Source: Jaenimonas drosophilae
Lineage: Eukaryota > Euglenozoa > Kinetoplastea > Trypanosomatida > Trypanosomatidae
DNA length: 13,956 bases
Reading direction: 5' to 3'
Assembly: GCA_030849065.1 (NCBI GenBank)
Contig: JASAON010001333.1
Span: forward strand, 1-13,956
The notes under the pieces were generated by a model. It worked only from the letters and a program-made list of their open reading frames with translations, ran no database searches and was not told the DNA's origin. Shown here piece after piece: positions 6,776-13,956 of this stretch (position 1 is the stretch's first letter; each line of letters begins with the position of its first letter). Position numbers and translations under genes: made by a program.

Positions 6776-7678
6776 TCATGCAGTAGATTTCTTCACAGAC
6801 CGATACACACCAACAACTACTGCATGATCTCGCTCAAAGGGCTCAAGAGACACTTGCTCCAATGGCTTCAGCTTATCCTTCTTCAGCTTATTCAGCTCGG
6901 CAGCAATCACTACAGGTGCCTCCAGAGTTGAGTCAATGCAGTTAGCCTTGATAGAAATGACGTAGTGACCTCCATTGCGCAGAAAAGCCTGAGCATTGAG
7001 AGCCAAAATACGGGCCTGGTCAGGTTGGGCAACATCCATAAAAATGCAATCCACCATCGGCACCAGCATTCGGTACTTCATTGGGTAGCGAGCATCCTCA
7101 ATGATGGGGACAATGTTAGGACGCCTCTTCGACATCTCTACCAAGTCACGACCTACGCGATGGGAAAATTCTACCGCGTACACCATTCCTTCAGGGCCAA
7201 CAAGATCACTGACGTGGCTAACAGTTGTGCCGCTGGCTCCACCAAGGTACAAGACTTTCGAGCCAGGACCCATGTGTACGCTGCTAACACCGGCATAAAT
7301 TGCGGAGGCAAGCTTTGAGCGGTAGGGATTCCAGAGGCGGTATTCCTTCTTCTCATCTCCACTTTGAGTCGCGCCAAGTTCAATGCGTTTTTCTCCATAT
7401 ACAGAAATGCCAGGCACCATATTTAGTGTGCAAAGAGAGTCGGCCTTACCCTTGGAGATAAAAACTCCAGGGTGTAGCATGTGAGGCTCCACCACGACTT
7501 TGGCACCTGCACCCCCACCTCGGCCTCCGCGTCCACCACGGGCACCACCTCGGCCGCCGCCACGGCCACCCGCCCCTCCACGGCCTCCAAACCCGCCACG
7601 GCTGCCGCCAGCGCCACCACGGCCTCCGAATCCACCGCGGCCACCACCACGACCACCAAAACCACGTCCACCGCGCAT
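6776..7678 (-). CDS. NOP1: Fibrillarin (NOP1), box C/D snoRNP 2'-O-methyltransferase
   Basis: 300 residues from the ATG at 7676-7678. Residues 2-59 are a glycine/arginine-rich (GAR) domain of RGG and GGF repeats, which targets the nucleolus and is usually arginine-methylated. The methyltransferase core follows: VYGEKRIE (93-100), [15 protein letters not shown] (113-127), the SAM motif [14 protein letters not shown] (142-155), the acidic SAM ligand in YAVEFSHR (167-174), EDARYP (195-200), MDVAQPDQ (214-221), ISIKA (241-245) and [16 protein letters not shown] (278-293). The K-D-K-E set appears present (Lys141, Asp215, Lys244, Glu279). With NOP56, NOP58 and SNU13 it methylates rRNA, which is heavily modified in trypanosomatids. 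The frame extends upstream to a TTG, but that stretch is the polypyrimidine tract of the splice acceptor. This is the first gene of the leftward cluster. Confidence 0.98.
   Translation of the reverse strand: MRGGRGFGGRGGGRGGFGGRGGAGGSRGGFGGRGGAGGRGGGRGGARGGRGGRGGGAGAKVVVEPHMLHPGVFISKGKADSLCTLNMVPGISVYGEKRIELGATQSGDEKKEYRLWNPYRSKLASAIYAGVSSVHMGPGSKVLYLGGASGTTVSHVSDLVGPEGMVYAVEFSHRVGRDLVEMSKRRPNIVPIIEDARYPMKYRMLVPMVDCIFMDVAQPDQARILALNAQAFLRNGGHYVISIKANCIDSTLEAPVVIAAELNKLKKDKLKPLEQVSLEPFERDHAVVVGVYRSVKKSTA
7502..7675 (-). repeat. Imperfect RGG-coding repeat of the fibrillarin GAR domain
   Basis: Short GC-rich units coding GGRGG, GGF and GGA variants are repeated in frame over 58 codons. The unit [14 protein letters not shown] occurs twice. 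Such tracts are prone to length change. The opposite strand gives a spurious proline-rich frame here. Confidence 0.85.
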
Positions 7679-7680
7679 AT

Positions 7681-7706
7681 CTTGAGAAAAGGAAATTGAA
7701 AAAATC
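7681..7706 (-). promoter_or_regulatory. Putative spliced-leader acceptor of fibrillarin
   Basis: On the minus strand, attttttcaatttccttttctcaag ends at an AG at 7682-7681, two bases before the fibrillarin ATG. A second candidate, gttttgcctag-like, lies about 25 bases upstream. Either one supports the ATG at 7678 and rules out the upstream TTG extension. Confidence 0.6.
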
Positions 7707-8351
7707 CTAGGCAAAAACAATTAATTAGTGAATAAAGAAAGTGGATGATGCGTAACAATTTTGAGATGCCACAATAATCAGGTTTCATAAATGCTAATTA
7801 TTCCATTGTTGTTACTATTGAGGCGCAAGCATCTGCCTGCGAGCCTCATTCTTTCTTATTCCGCGTATTTTAACGAAGGCGCATTAAAATTCGTGGAATT
7901 CAAATTAAAACCGTCCTTCTCAAGCTCTTTCACTGTCGACACAGCTTCCCAAAAACCGCGAAGCCTACATAATTCAAAGCCCATCTCTCTGATGGCAGAG
8001 AATCAGTCCAATTCTAGATGTTGTCAACAAATCTAGACCCAGAAAGCCCACTGATAGTAGATAGTAGAGTGTACGGCACTCAATCAGTAAAAACCTGGAT
8101 AACGTGGAATGAAGATGCAACGCCGGAACGCGTTGTATATTCAGAGCCTTACCGGTACTCAGCTTACTTATGAGCGATTACCAAAACCGAAGCGCGGCTT
8201 CATTTCCCACGCAACCCCACGCAGCCCGCAACAACGCCGTGGCGAGCGATGGGTTACCGATTGTGGGGGAAGCGGGAACACTCTGCGCCAATGAAACGCG
8301 GATCCGTCCCGAAAACGCGCAAACACATCGGAGGCCCTCATCACATTCACG

Positions 8352-8382
8352 CCCCCAAAACAATTGGAGCCCCCGCCCCCCC
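8352..8382 (-). promoter_or_regulatory. C-tract cluster (G-runs on the minus strand)
   Basis: Runs of five C (8352-8356), five C (8370-8374) and seven C (8376-8382) lie within 31 bases. Read on the minus strand, the non-template strand for the leftward cluster, these are G-runs of the kind reported in trypanosome Pol II start regions. They could fold as a G-quadruplex if the longest run is split. Confidence 0.5.
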
Positions 8383-8405
8383 GCGCCGAAAAAGGCAGCA
8401 TAAGA

Positions 8406-8499
8406 GGGGGGTGAGGGGGGTTTGCGGGGGCCCGCCGCTCGCAGCTTTCATGCGGTAGCGGAGCGGGCTTTTTTGAATTCATGCTTGGGGGGGGGGGGG
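8406..8499 (+). promoter_or_regulatory. G-tract cluster including an uninterrupted G13 run
   Basis: On the plus strand, G6 (8406-8411), G6 (8415-8420) and G5 (8426-8430) lie in 25 bases, followed by 13 consecutive G at 8487-8499. The G-rich strand is the non-template strand for the rightward cluster. The arrangement is compatible with G-quadruplex or R-loop formation at a start region. The G13 length may be uncertain in assemblies because homopolymers sequence poorly. Confidence 0.55.
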
Positions 8500-9030
8500 C
8501 GTAGATTGTTCCAGGCCCCCTTCCCGAGAATGGAATCGAAGGGAGCGTCGCGTCGAAGGAACTATAGCGAGCCATCATCATTCTCCTCACAATTCTCCCC
8601 TGTGGCTGTGTCGTTGGTCTCCAATTCTTCCCAACCAATGGGCGGATGGGAAACTCAAAGCACGTATCGGATACCTGTCGGCGGGGCTGTCGTTGCACAA
8701 GATTCCCCCCCGCCCAACAACAACAAAAAAAAGTACTCCCGTGTCTCGAAGAATCTTTCATTGTTCTCGACGCGATGATACTTGCTGAGAGGTGTGCTTA
8801 TGCGGCTTCGCAGAAGCTGAAATCTCGCGCGGAGCACGACTCTACTACCCTTGCCGCCACATTGAATGAGACGAATCAGAATCAAGAAGAGTCCCATAAC
8901 GATTAGAAAAGCCTATCGTTACTGGCGCATGGTCACAACCACCAAGCTAAAAAAGGGTGCATTAAGAAACAGTACATTCTTCACATTGACAATTGAATGC
9001 CACCACACTGTCTCTCAAGATTGTGAAAAT

Positions 9031-9060
9031 CGCCTTACTTCGCCTTGTTGTGTTTGTTAG
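9031..9060 (+). promoter_or_regulatory. Putative spliced-leader acceptor of the receptor cyclase-like gene
   Basis: Pyrimidine-rich cgccttacttcgccttgttg continues into tgtttgttag, with the AG at 9059-9060. The first ATG after it is the one at 9116, so this acceptor gives the preferred start. A stronger tract at 9090-9112 has its first AG only at 9144-9145, inside the coding frame, so acceptor choice is open. Confidence 0.45.
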
Positions 9061-9115
9061 TGAAGACGCGAGGATTTATTGCCAAGATCTCCTATTCTTT
9101 TTCCTTCTTCCCAAC

Positions 9116-12100
9116 ATGGCACCGTTACTGTTTCCTTGGCTACAGAGATGTCAACGAACGCACAGCTGGATGCGCGGAGTGCTCCATGTTCTGTTTGTGT
9201 TATTGGTCACGACGCCACTCCTAGCGTGCGGAGCAACCTATGTGATCGGCACCACTTTCAACGTAGCATCTCAAGCGTCCACCATATTTTCTTTATACAC
9301 CAGTGGCCTCATGGCTGCCACCAGCGGTGCCAGTGAATATGGTTCAACGTATATTGCCAGTACGTCTTTGGTGAGCCAGACACAGTTTTTCCCAACTGTC
9401 TGTATTGTGGCACACAGCATGGCATGGGAGGGTGCTGTCGCAATGTTTGGTCTTGCTGGTACCTGGGCTATGCAACAAGTATTCACGAGCTACTCTGAAG
9501 TATCCAATATTGTCTTCTTTGGGCCTCTAGCAGAAACCATGGATACCGTTTCTGATATCCTCGTGTTCAACAGCTACAATCCTGGTATCTTCTGGACCAT
9601 GCCACTTGATGGAGCTCAGTCTCTGGGTCTTCTTTTTTTCTTGGAAAGACGTCCGTTTTTCCCGCGCAAACAACTGAGTCTGTTTCAGAATAACTATGGT
9701 GTAGGCCTCACAGCAAACATATTATTCCATCTTGAAATGGAAAGGCTTGGTGTCACTGGGTTCGAGAGTTGTGAGAGTAGTTATCCACAGGAAGACTTTT
9801 CGTTGCTGTCATCGAGGCCAGGTGTGGTGTACATGTTTGACATGTATATTGATGGGGGATTGATCACAGTCTCGGAAGATTACGTTACCTTTGCGTGGAT
9901 TAACAAGCTGATTAGTGACCCGACTTTGATAGCTTCCAATAGCACGATTATCACAACTTTCTACATTCAGTACGCATTGATGGAGGTATACCAGAGCCAG
10001 CTCTCCGCAAACAAAAAAATGTTGCCACCACAGAATGTTATTAGCAGCGCACCGACACCCGGGGTTGACTCCACTGAGTACAGTCTTTCGCAGGACTTCA
10101 TCTCTGTCGTACCAAGCAACCCTGGCTGCGACAAGAATGCCTGCAAGAACTATGCTCTCGCTGGGTGGGTAAGCGCCACGGCACTCATGCACGCTCTAAG
10201 CACGTACGGTGGCCCCAGTCCTCAGACCTCGTATGAGAGCTTTTTTCACGTGTTGCTTGCAGCTCAATCCTCTTTTCTTGTCTCTGACCTCTTCATCGGC
10301 TCCTTCGGTCCGCAGTCATCGTGCACCGCAGTGGCTGAGTCGCAGGGTGCTGTATGCAACTGCAACCAAGCTGGAGGGAACATCTTCTTCACGCGACTCG
10401 TCGTCGTTGGCTCAACAGTGGATGTTGTTTCGATCCCCGGTGCAATCTTCCAGTATGCAATGGGCAAGTGCGCAAGTGTGGTACCTCCAGGAGATCAAGC
10501 TCCTGTAGTTACCCCTTACACGGATCTTTTTACCTTTAGTATCACGAAGCAGCTGGTGGGTGTCAGCCCCACAAACAACGCTATGATGTCTGACATGTGT
10601 GCTGTGGTGAGTACCGTCAGCTCTGTCCTATCAAACCGAACCCTCTACCGACACCTTGCACCCAATTCACTTGTGGTGAGCTGCGTTGGAACCACTATGG
10701 CTGATATAGACTCAAACTTGTCTTCTCATCTATCTACGTATGTCACTACTTCTATGACAGGGGTTATCCCCGATGCGCTGGTGGATTCGATCTCAACGCC
10801 CTCAACTTTTGTGCTGGACTTTATTCCACAGACGACGCAGCCGCGTGTGATACAGTCGAACCTTGTGTACCTGTTCCCTACTCTGGACCAGGAGCTGTAC
10901 GTGCTTGCGTCGTACCTACGTGGAGCTGTCAGTGCATCATCTGTTGTATGTGGTGTCGTGAGTACATCAAGTGCATCTTCTGCCATTTTAGCGCTGCTGA
11001 CAAAGACACTGACAACGTTTCAGTTGACTGTTGCCTCTGACCACATGGTGCACACGAACAGCGTGCTTGGTTTGAGCATCCCATCTGCGTGCACGCATAC
11101 ATTTGTGCTTGGGCTTGGAGAAGGTGATGCGGCCGGCATTTCGTCGTACCTGCAGTCACACCCGAGAGGGGTTGTGCTGTTGTCGTTTGACGATATAACG
11201 AAGTATTATAGCTCGTTGCAAGCTTCTATTGGCGGGTTGTCTAGCAGCCTCACTGAGGGTGTATTATTCGCAACAAACCTTCCACCGTGGACTGCGACGC
11301 CGTCAAACCCCACTGCTGCAGCCATGGAAGCTCCGCTGAGTACCGTCACGCAGTTTTTGCAGAGTGTCCCTGAGTCACTCCATACTCCCGCTGCTGTGCG
11401 CGCTTTCATAGTTGAGGAGATGTACGATCTTTTGAGTGTTGACCAAGGTCCCGATCCCGATATTCAACAACAGCTGTACAAAGCGGTGACTGTATTGCTG
11501 AATGGAATGCTGTTTGGCCCGTTTAGCATGCAATGCACATCAGTTGATGTACCGGTCTCTGGCACCTGTGTTGGAAATACTGGTGCCACTAACATTGCTG
11601 TTTGGTCTTTTGCACGAGTCGTGAACCCGACAATGCTACCAAAAGTGCGTGCGGCAACGCCGAGTATGGTGTACTCATCATCCAGCGCGTTCAATGCTCT
11701 AACATTAGAACCCGCTCATCACACCGGTATTGGCGTCCGTGACGGCGATTATACAGCCTGCATGAATTATTTAGAGTCATCGTCATTGGTTCCTACCAAT
11801 TCAAGCAGTTCTCCTTTCAGCAGCTCATCCATTCTCATTGTGAGTCATGCGTCGATGAAGGAAGACGTTGCCTCGCAATCCAGTGTTGACATTCCGATTG
11901 ATGACTTGATTGTGTCGTGCTGTGCCGCACTGATTGTGACTATGCTCGTCATATCGATGCTTCTGCTGTGGAAGTACCGTGTACTGTCCACTATGGTAAA
12001 ATTCCTAATACACTGCTTCCAGTTCATCCAGCCATCAGAGCCACCAGAATTAGGCGATCGATGTATGGAAGAATTCTGCTCTTTACAGAGGATGACCGCA

Positions 12101-13291
12101 GATGTTTCCAACGGGATGTTGTCAAGCGAGGAGCACACGACTGCAGTTTTTGTTGAGGTGGAACACTGGCGGTCTCTGTGGGTTCGTATTCCTGAGGTGA
12201 TGCCGCACATTGCTGGCGATTACCAACGCTGTGTTCGTGAGGCTGCTCTTCGGCACGGCTGTGTAGAAGTGGTAGCTGTGGGAGGCCTGTTTGTTGTGAT
12301 GTGCCCCTCCGCATTTGTTAGCATTGCGCTTGTTGAGGACATTTATTGCGCACTGAAAGCAATGAGGTCTGAACTCAGGGAAGCACTAGTGACTGCATAC
12401 GCTTCATTTGGTGCGGCGAGAGAACAAGGAGAGGTACCAGAGTTGCGTCTTCGCATTGGTGTGGACTCCAATAGTTGTGAAGGTGAAGCCATTGCTCCTG
12501 GAGTTTGTTCCAATCGGGTAGTGCACTGTGCCACCCGTGCAGCGTACCAACACAGTACTGGTGGAGTGTTGTGTGTGATGACGGAGCGCACACGCAGTGC
12601 CTTGTCAGGGGAACAGCTCAACGTCATGTTTTCCCGCCTCCCATCATTGGGAATGCATTCGATTCTCTATGGCCAACAGTACCTTGTGTTAGAGCTGTAT
12701 GCGCTCTTACCCAGTGACACAGGTGAGTCACAGGGTAAGAACTGCATATCTTTGTTTTCATCCGTAGCGAAGGACAGATTCTGCGACTTTGCACTGGAGA
12801 TGGTGATGACTGGCACCGAAAGTGTTGGCCGCATATCGGCTGCTGTCTGCTCCTCAACGCTTGCCGCCTTCTACAACACCGGACTACGAGCAACGCGCGT
12901 GGTGTGCTTGGAGCGTATGCTGCAGTCTTTTGCCTTACCTGCAGTTGACCGGTCAATGTTTACGGATGATGGTGCCTACGCGGACGCTCTCGTTTCCACC
13001 ATATCCCTCTCTTGCGCGGCGTTGCTGGAGTGTCGTCACGGTTTTCTTCCTGGGGAACTGGGGCGGCTTAGTACTGGCGACGCACCAACTTGCCGAAAGT
13101 GGCTTCATCGCAAGAGTTACCGTGATTCAGGGAAAGCTTCTGAACGGGGTGATCGCGGTGGACTCGATTCGCAAAGCAAATCCCACCATCGCCGCGCGGT
13201 TTCCGTGGTGCTCCGCCGTTTCGCGTACAGCAATGCACTCAACCCCGATGATGGCTCTGACAGTGGTGCTAGCAAAGACGTAGTAGTGTGA
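9116..13291 (+). CDS. Receptor-type adenylate cyclase family protein (ESAG4/GRESAG4-like) with degenerate catalytic domain
   Basis: 1391 residues from the ATG at 9116 (aacATGg context). A basic N-terminus and hydrophobic segment (about 20-38) form a signal peptide. A Cys-containing ectodomain of about 890 residues resembles a type I periplasmic-binding fold, opening TYVIGTTFNVASQAS, with Asn-X-Ser/Thr sites and a Ser-rich stalk just before the membrane. The single helix spans about 931-955. The cytosolic part (956-1391) holds a class III cyclase homology domain (about 1005-1195; AVFVEVEHWRSLW, EVVAVGGLFVVM, RLRIGVDSNS, HCATRAA), then the family's C-terminal tail and a basic end. Versus active family members, metal Asp becomes Glu1014 and Gly1057, adenine-selecting Lys becomes Val1053, the Asp becomes Val1130 and transition-state Asn becomes His1137; only Arg1141 remains. 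It probably makes no cAMP but keeps the receptor architecture and an intact frame. An alternative ATG is at 9170. Family membership is firm; loss of activity is inferred. Confidence 0.93.
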   Translation: MAPLLFPWLQRCQRTHSWMRGVLHVLFVLLVTTPLLACGATYVIGTTFNVASQASTIFSLYTSGLMAATSGASEYGSTYIASTSLVSQTQFFPTVCIVAHSMAWEGAVAMFGLAGTWAMQQVFTSYSEVSNIVFFGPLAETMDTVSDILVFNSYNPGIFWTMPLDGAQSLGLLFFLERRPFFPRKQLSLFQNNYGVGLTANILFHLEMERLGVTGFESCESSYPQEDFSLLSSRPGVVYMFDMYIDGGLITVSEDYVTFAWINKLISDPTLIASNSTIITTFYIQYALMEVYQSQLSANKKMLPPQNVISSAPTPGVDSTEYSLSQDFISVVPSNPGCDKNACKNYALAGWVSATALMHALSTYGGPSPQTSYESFFHVLLAAQSSFLVSDLFIGSFGPQSSCTAVAESQGAVCNCNQAGGNIFFTRLVVVGSTVDVVSIPGAIFQYAMGKCASVVPPGDQAPVVTPYTDLFTFSITKQLVGVSPTNNAMMSDMCAVVSTVSSVLSNRTLYRHLAPNSLVVSCVGTTMADIDSNLSSHLSTYVTTSMTGVIPDALVDSISTPSTFVLDFIPQTTQPRVIQSNLVYLFPTLDQELYVLASYLRGAVSASSVVCGVVSTSSASSAILALLTKTLTTFQLTVASDHMVHTNSVLGLSIPSACTHTFVLGLGEGDAAGISSYLQSHPRGVVLLSFDDITKYYSSLQASIGGLSSSLTEGVLFATNLPPWTATPSNPTAAAMEAPLSTVTQFLQSVPESLHTPAAVRAFIVEEMYDLLSVDQGPDPDIQQQLYKAVTVLLNGMLFGPFSMQCTSVDVPVSGTCVGNTGATNIAVWSFARVVNPTMLPKVRAATPSMVYSSSSAFNALTLEPAHHTGIGVRDGDYTACMNYLESSSLVPTNSSSSPFSSSSILIVSHASMKEDVASQSSVDIPIDDLIVSCCAALIVTMLVISMLLLWKYRVLSTMVKFLIHCFQFIQPSEPPELGDRCMEEFCSLQRMTADVSNGMLSSEEHTTAVFVEVEHWRSLWVRIPEVMPHIAGDYQRCVREAALRHGCVEVVAVGGLFVVMCPSAFVSIALVEDIYCALKAMRSELREALVTAYASFGAAREQGEVPELRLRIGVDSNSCEGEAIAPGVCSNRVVHCATRAAYQHSTGGVLCVMTERTRSALSGEQLNVMFSRLPSLGMHSILYGQQYLVLELYALLPSDTGESQGKNCISLFSSVAKDRFCDFALEMVMTGTESVGRISAAVCSSTLAAFYNTGLRATRVVCLERMLQSFALPAVDRSMFTDDGAYADALVSTISLSCAALLECRHGFLPGELGRLSTGDAPTCRKWLHRKSYRDSGKASERGDRGGLDSQSKSHHRRAVSVVLRRFAYSNALNPDDGSDSGASKDVVV

Positions 13292-13956
13292 TGACTGCAT
13301 GCGGACAGTATCCTCTCGCTTGAACTTACACAGCGAGTGCTTTCTCACTTTCTTTCAAATTTTCGGAAACGTGGTTGGGTACCTCCATCAGGACCCTCAA
13401 GTGCAATCAACTGGGCTTTCCTTTTTCCTATTTCCTTTTTTTTTGTTTGTGGCTGGGGGTGCCCCCGTAACTGTGAGCTCAGCTCAATTCTAAGCAACAC
13501 ACGCAACGTTTTTTTTACCGCAACCAAACGTTCCCTCTTTCTATTTTTTTGATCACTGCGTCGTGAGAGGACTGCAGTGTCTTCATGGAAGTATGCTCGC
13601 GCCTTGTACTTCCTCATGAAACCGCTACTCGTTAGTAACGTGTGCGGAACCAATCTGTGAAGTACGAGCTTTCGGGGTAACTGCAGCAAGTGCAGTAGTG
13701 CAAGTTACACATCTTACTATTCTGTTTCTCTGAGATACTCAAGTTGAGCCGACCTGCATCAACTTCCTGTTACATCTATCACCTCTGCTTGCTACTACTC
13801 GGCTTACCATTCACAATAGTGCAGCTCTTTGCATTTCCTCTTTTACGATGACTGATTTTTGAATCTACGCTATTCCTATGCTCACAGTGGAGTGGAACAA
13901 ACAACAAGTGAACTATTGTCCTGCCATGACTAACTGGAAGTGGATGTGCAGTTGTC
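13292..13956. other. Intergenic region downstream of the receptor gene
   Basis: No convincing gene on either strand for 665 bases. Two pure pyrimidine tracts on the plus strand, at about 13416-13450 and 13507-13551, are long enough to direct trans-splicing of a next gene and polyadenylation of the receptor mRNA upstream. ATGs shortly after them open frames of only 8-16 codons. A 5-bp G/C inverted repeat (gggggtgccccc) lies at about 13455-13466. A late frame starting at 13878 is listed separately. Confidence 0.55.
13878..13956 (+). CDS. Possible start of a next plus-strand gene (open at window edge)
   Basis: An ATG at 13878-13880 opens 26 codons to the window edge (MLTVEWNKQQVNY...). Moderately pyrimidine-rich sequence with an AG (gtgcag, around 13823) lies upstream, but another ATG at about 13848 opens a four-codon frame first. 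The peptide resembles nothing I know. It may be the next gene of the rightward cluster or chance sequence in a long UTR. Confidence 0.15.
   Translation, partial: MLTVEWNKQQVNYCPAMTNWKWMCSC

Larger units (their letters stand above)
7707..9030. promoter_or_regulatory. Divergent strand-switch region, likely bidirectional Pol II start region
   Basis: About 1.3 kb separates the first gene of the minus-strand cluster (fibrillarin) from the first gene of the plus-strand cluster. In trypanosomatids such head-to-head gaps are sites where Pol II starts in both directions on H2A.Z-marked chromatin. The left third (7707-8160) is AT-rich and featureless apart from a short direct repeat of gatagta at 8052-8066. 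The middle (about 8165-8720) is GC-rich with long G and C runs. The right end (8770-9030) is mixed. No TATA-type element, tRNA or snRNA gene was found. Several open frames cross it, but none looks like a protein. The role is inferred from gene orientation, not from a known motif. Confidence 0.72.

Noticed and set aside
7500..7685. Proline-rich plus-strand frame ([13 protein letters not shown])
   Set aside because: Complement of the fibrillarin GAR-coding repeat.
7791..8036. 81-codon plus-strand frame with a hydrophobic start (MLIIPLLLLLRR)
   Set aside because: It lies in AT-rich sequence between fibrillarin and the G tracts, with no acceptor signal; the leucine run comes from a simple ttattgttgttactatt stretch.
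8168..8761. 197-codon open frame on the minus strand inside the strand-switch region, starting MKDSSRHGSTFF
   Set aside because: It lies across the GC-rich homopolymer block. Proline, glycine and arginine runs come from the C and G tracts, no domain is visible, and competing frames of similar quality exist on the other strand. Likely a composition artefact.
8646..8906. 86-codon plus-strand frame ending ETNQNQEESHND, with an internal ATG at 8775
   Set aside because: The last 43 residues have a protein-like composition, but there is no proper splice acceptor before the internal ATG and no recognisable family. It could be an unspliced upstream frame; not supported as a gene.
7721..9115. Possible tRNA, snRNA or 5S genes in the strand-switch region
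   Set aside because: No GGTTCGAANCC-type B box or matching A box was found by eye on either strand; GGTTCGA-like matches elsewhere (about 2880 and 10856) lie inside coding regions and lack the rest of the box.
8993..9115. N-terminal extension of the receptor from TTG at 8993
   Set aside because: It starts at a TTG, runs through the likely splice acceptor at 9059-9060 and the pyrimidine tract, and places the signal peptide far from the terminus; the ATG at 9116 explains the sequence better.
13453..13467. gggggtgccccc inverted repeat as a terminator
   Set aside because: The stem is only five base pairs with a two-base loop, and the T tract lies before it, not after. Intrinsic terminators of this kind are not expected in kinetoplastids.
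13345..13689. 114-codon minus-strand frame rich in Lys and Arg
   Set aside because: It is antisense to the direction of the cluster. Its basic stretches are the complement of the two pyrimidine tracts, so it is a shadow of splicing signals.
1..13956. CRISPR arrays, insertion sequences or retroposons
   Set aside because: No regularly spaced repeats, transposase or reverse transcriptase motifs, or target-site duplications with poly-A ends were seen.

Overview
The window looks like nuclear DNA of a kinetoplastid, most likely a trypanosomatid. Intronless genes sit in two head-to-head directional clusters. Most starts are preceded by a polypyrimidine tract and an AG, the pattern of spliced-leader trans-splicing. 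The plus-strand gene is a receptor-type adenylate cyclase of the ESAG4/GRESAG4 family, a family architecture typical of trypanosomatids. A mu2-like adaptin argues against an African trypanosome, since that lineage is reported to have lost AP-2. The species cannot be fixed from sequence alone.

Left cluster (minus strand, read right to left from about 7.7 kb): fibrillarin; a divergent cullin; a small membrane-anchored protein recognisable as peroxin 22; the U2 snRNP/SF3b protein p14 (SF3B6); the mu subunit of AP-2; an unrecognised 64-residue protein; exosome subunit RRP41; and, cut by the left edge, a glutathione-peroxidase-type (tryparedoxin) peroxidase missed by simple ORF calling. These are housekeeping genes with no common pathway, as usual in a polycistronic unit. 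They cover rRNA processing, splicing, RNA decay, ubiquitin/NEDD8, glycosome import, endocytosis and peroxide removal.

Centre (about 7.7-9.1 kb): a divergent strand-switch region without a convincing gene. It holds homopolymeric C and G tracts that change strand at about 8.39 kb, the expected look of a bidirectional Pol II start region.

Right cluster (plus strand): one large gene of about 1391 codons. It has a signal peptide, a periplasmic-binding-protein-like ectodomain of about 890 residues, one membrane helix and a cytosolic cyclase-homology domain with the family's C-terminal tail. The reading frame is intact. Nearly every residue needed for catalysis is replaced (both metal aspartates, the adenine-selecting lysine and aspartate, and the transition-state asparagine), so it reads as a receptor pseudo-cyclase. 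This is the main discovery candidate. The last 665 bases are intergenic, with splicing-type tracts and only the possible beginning of another gene.
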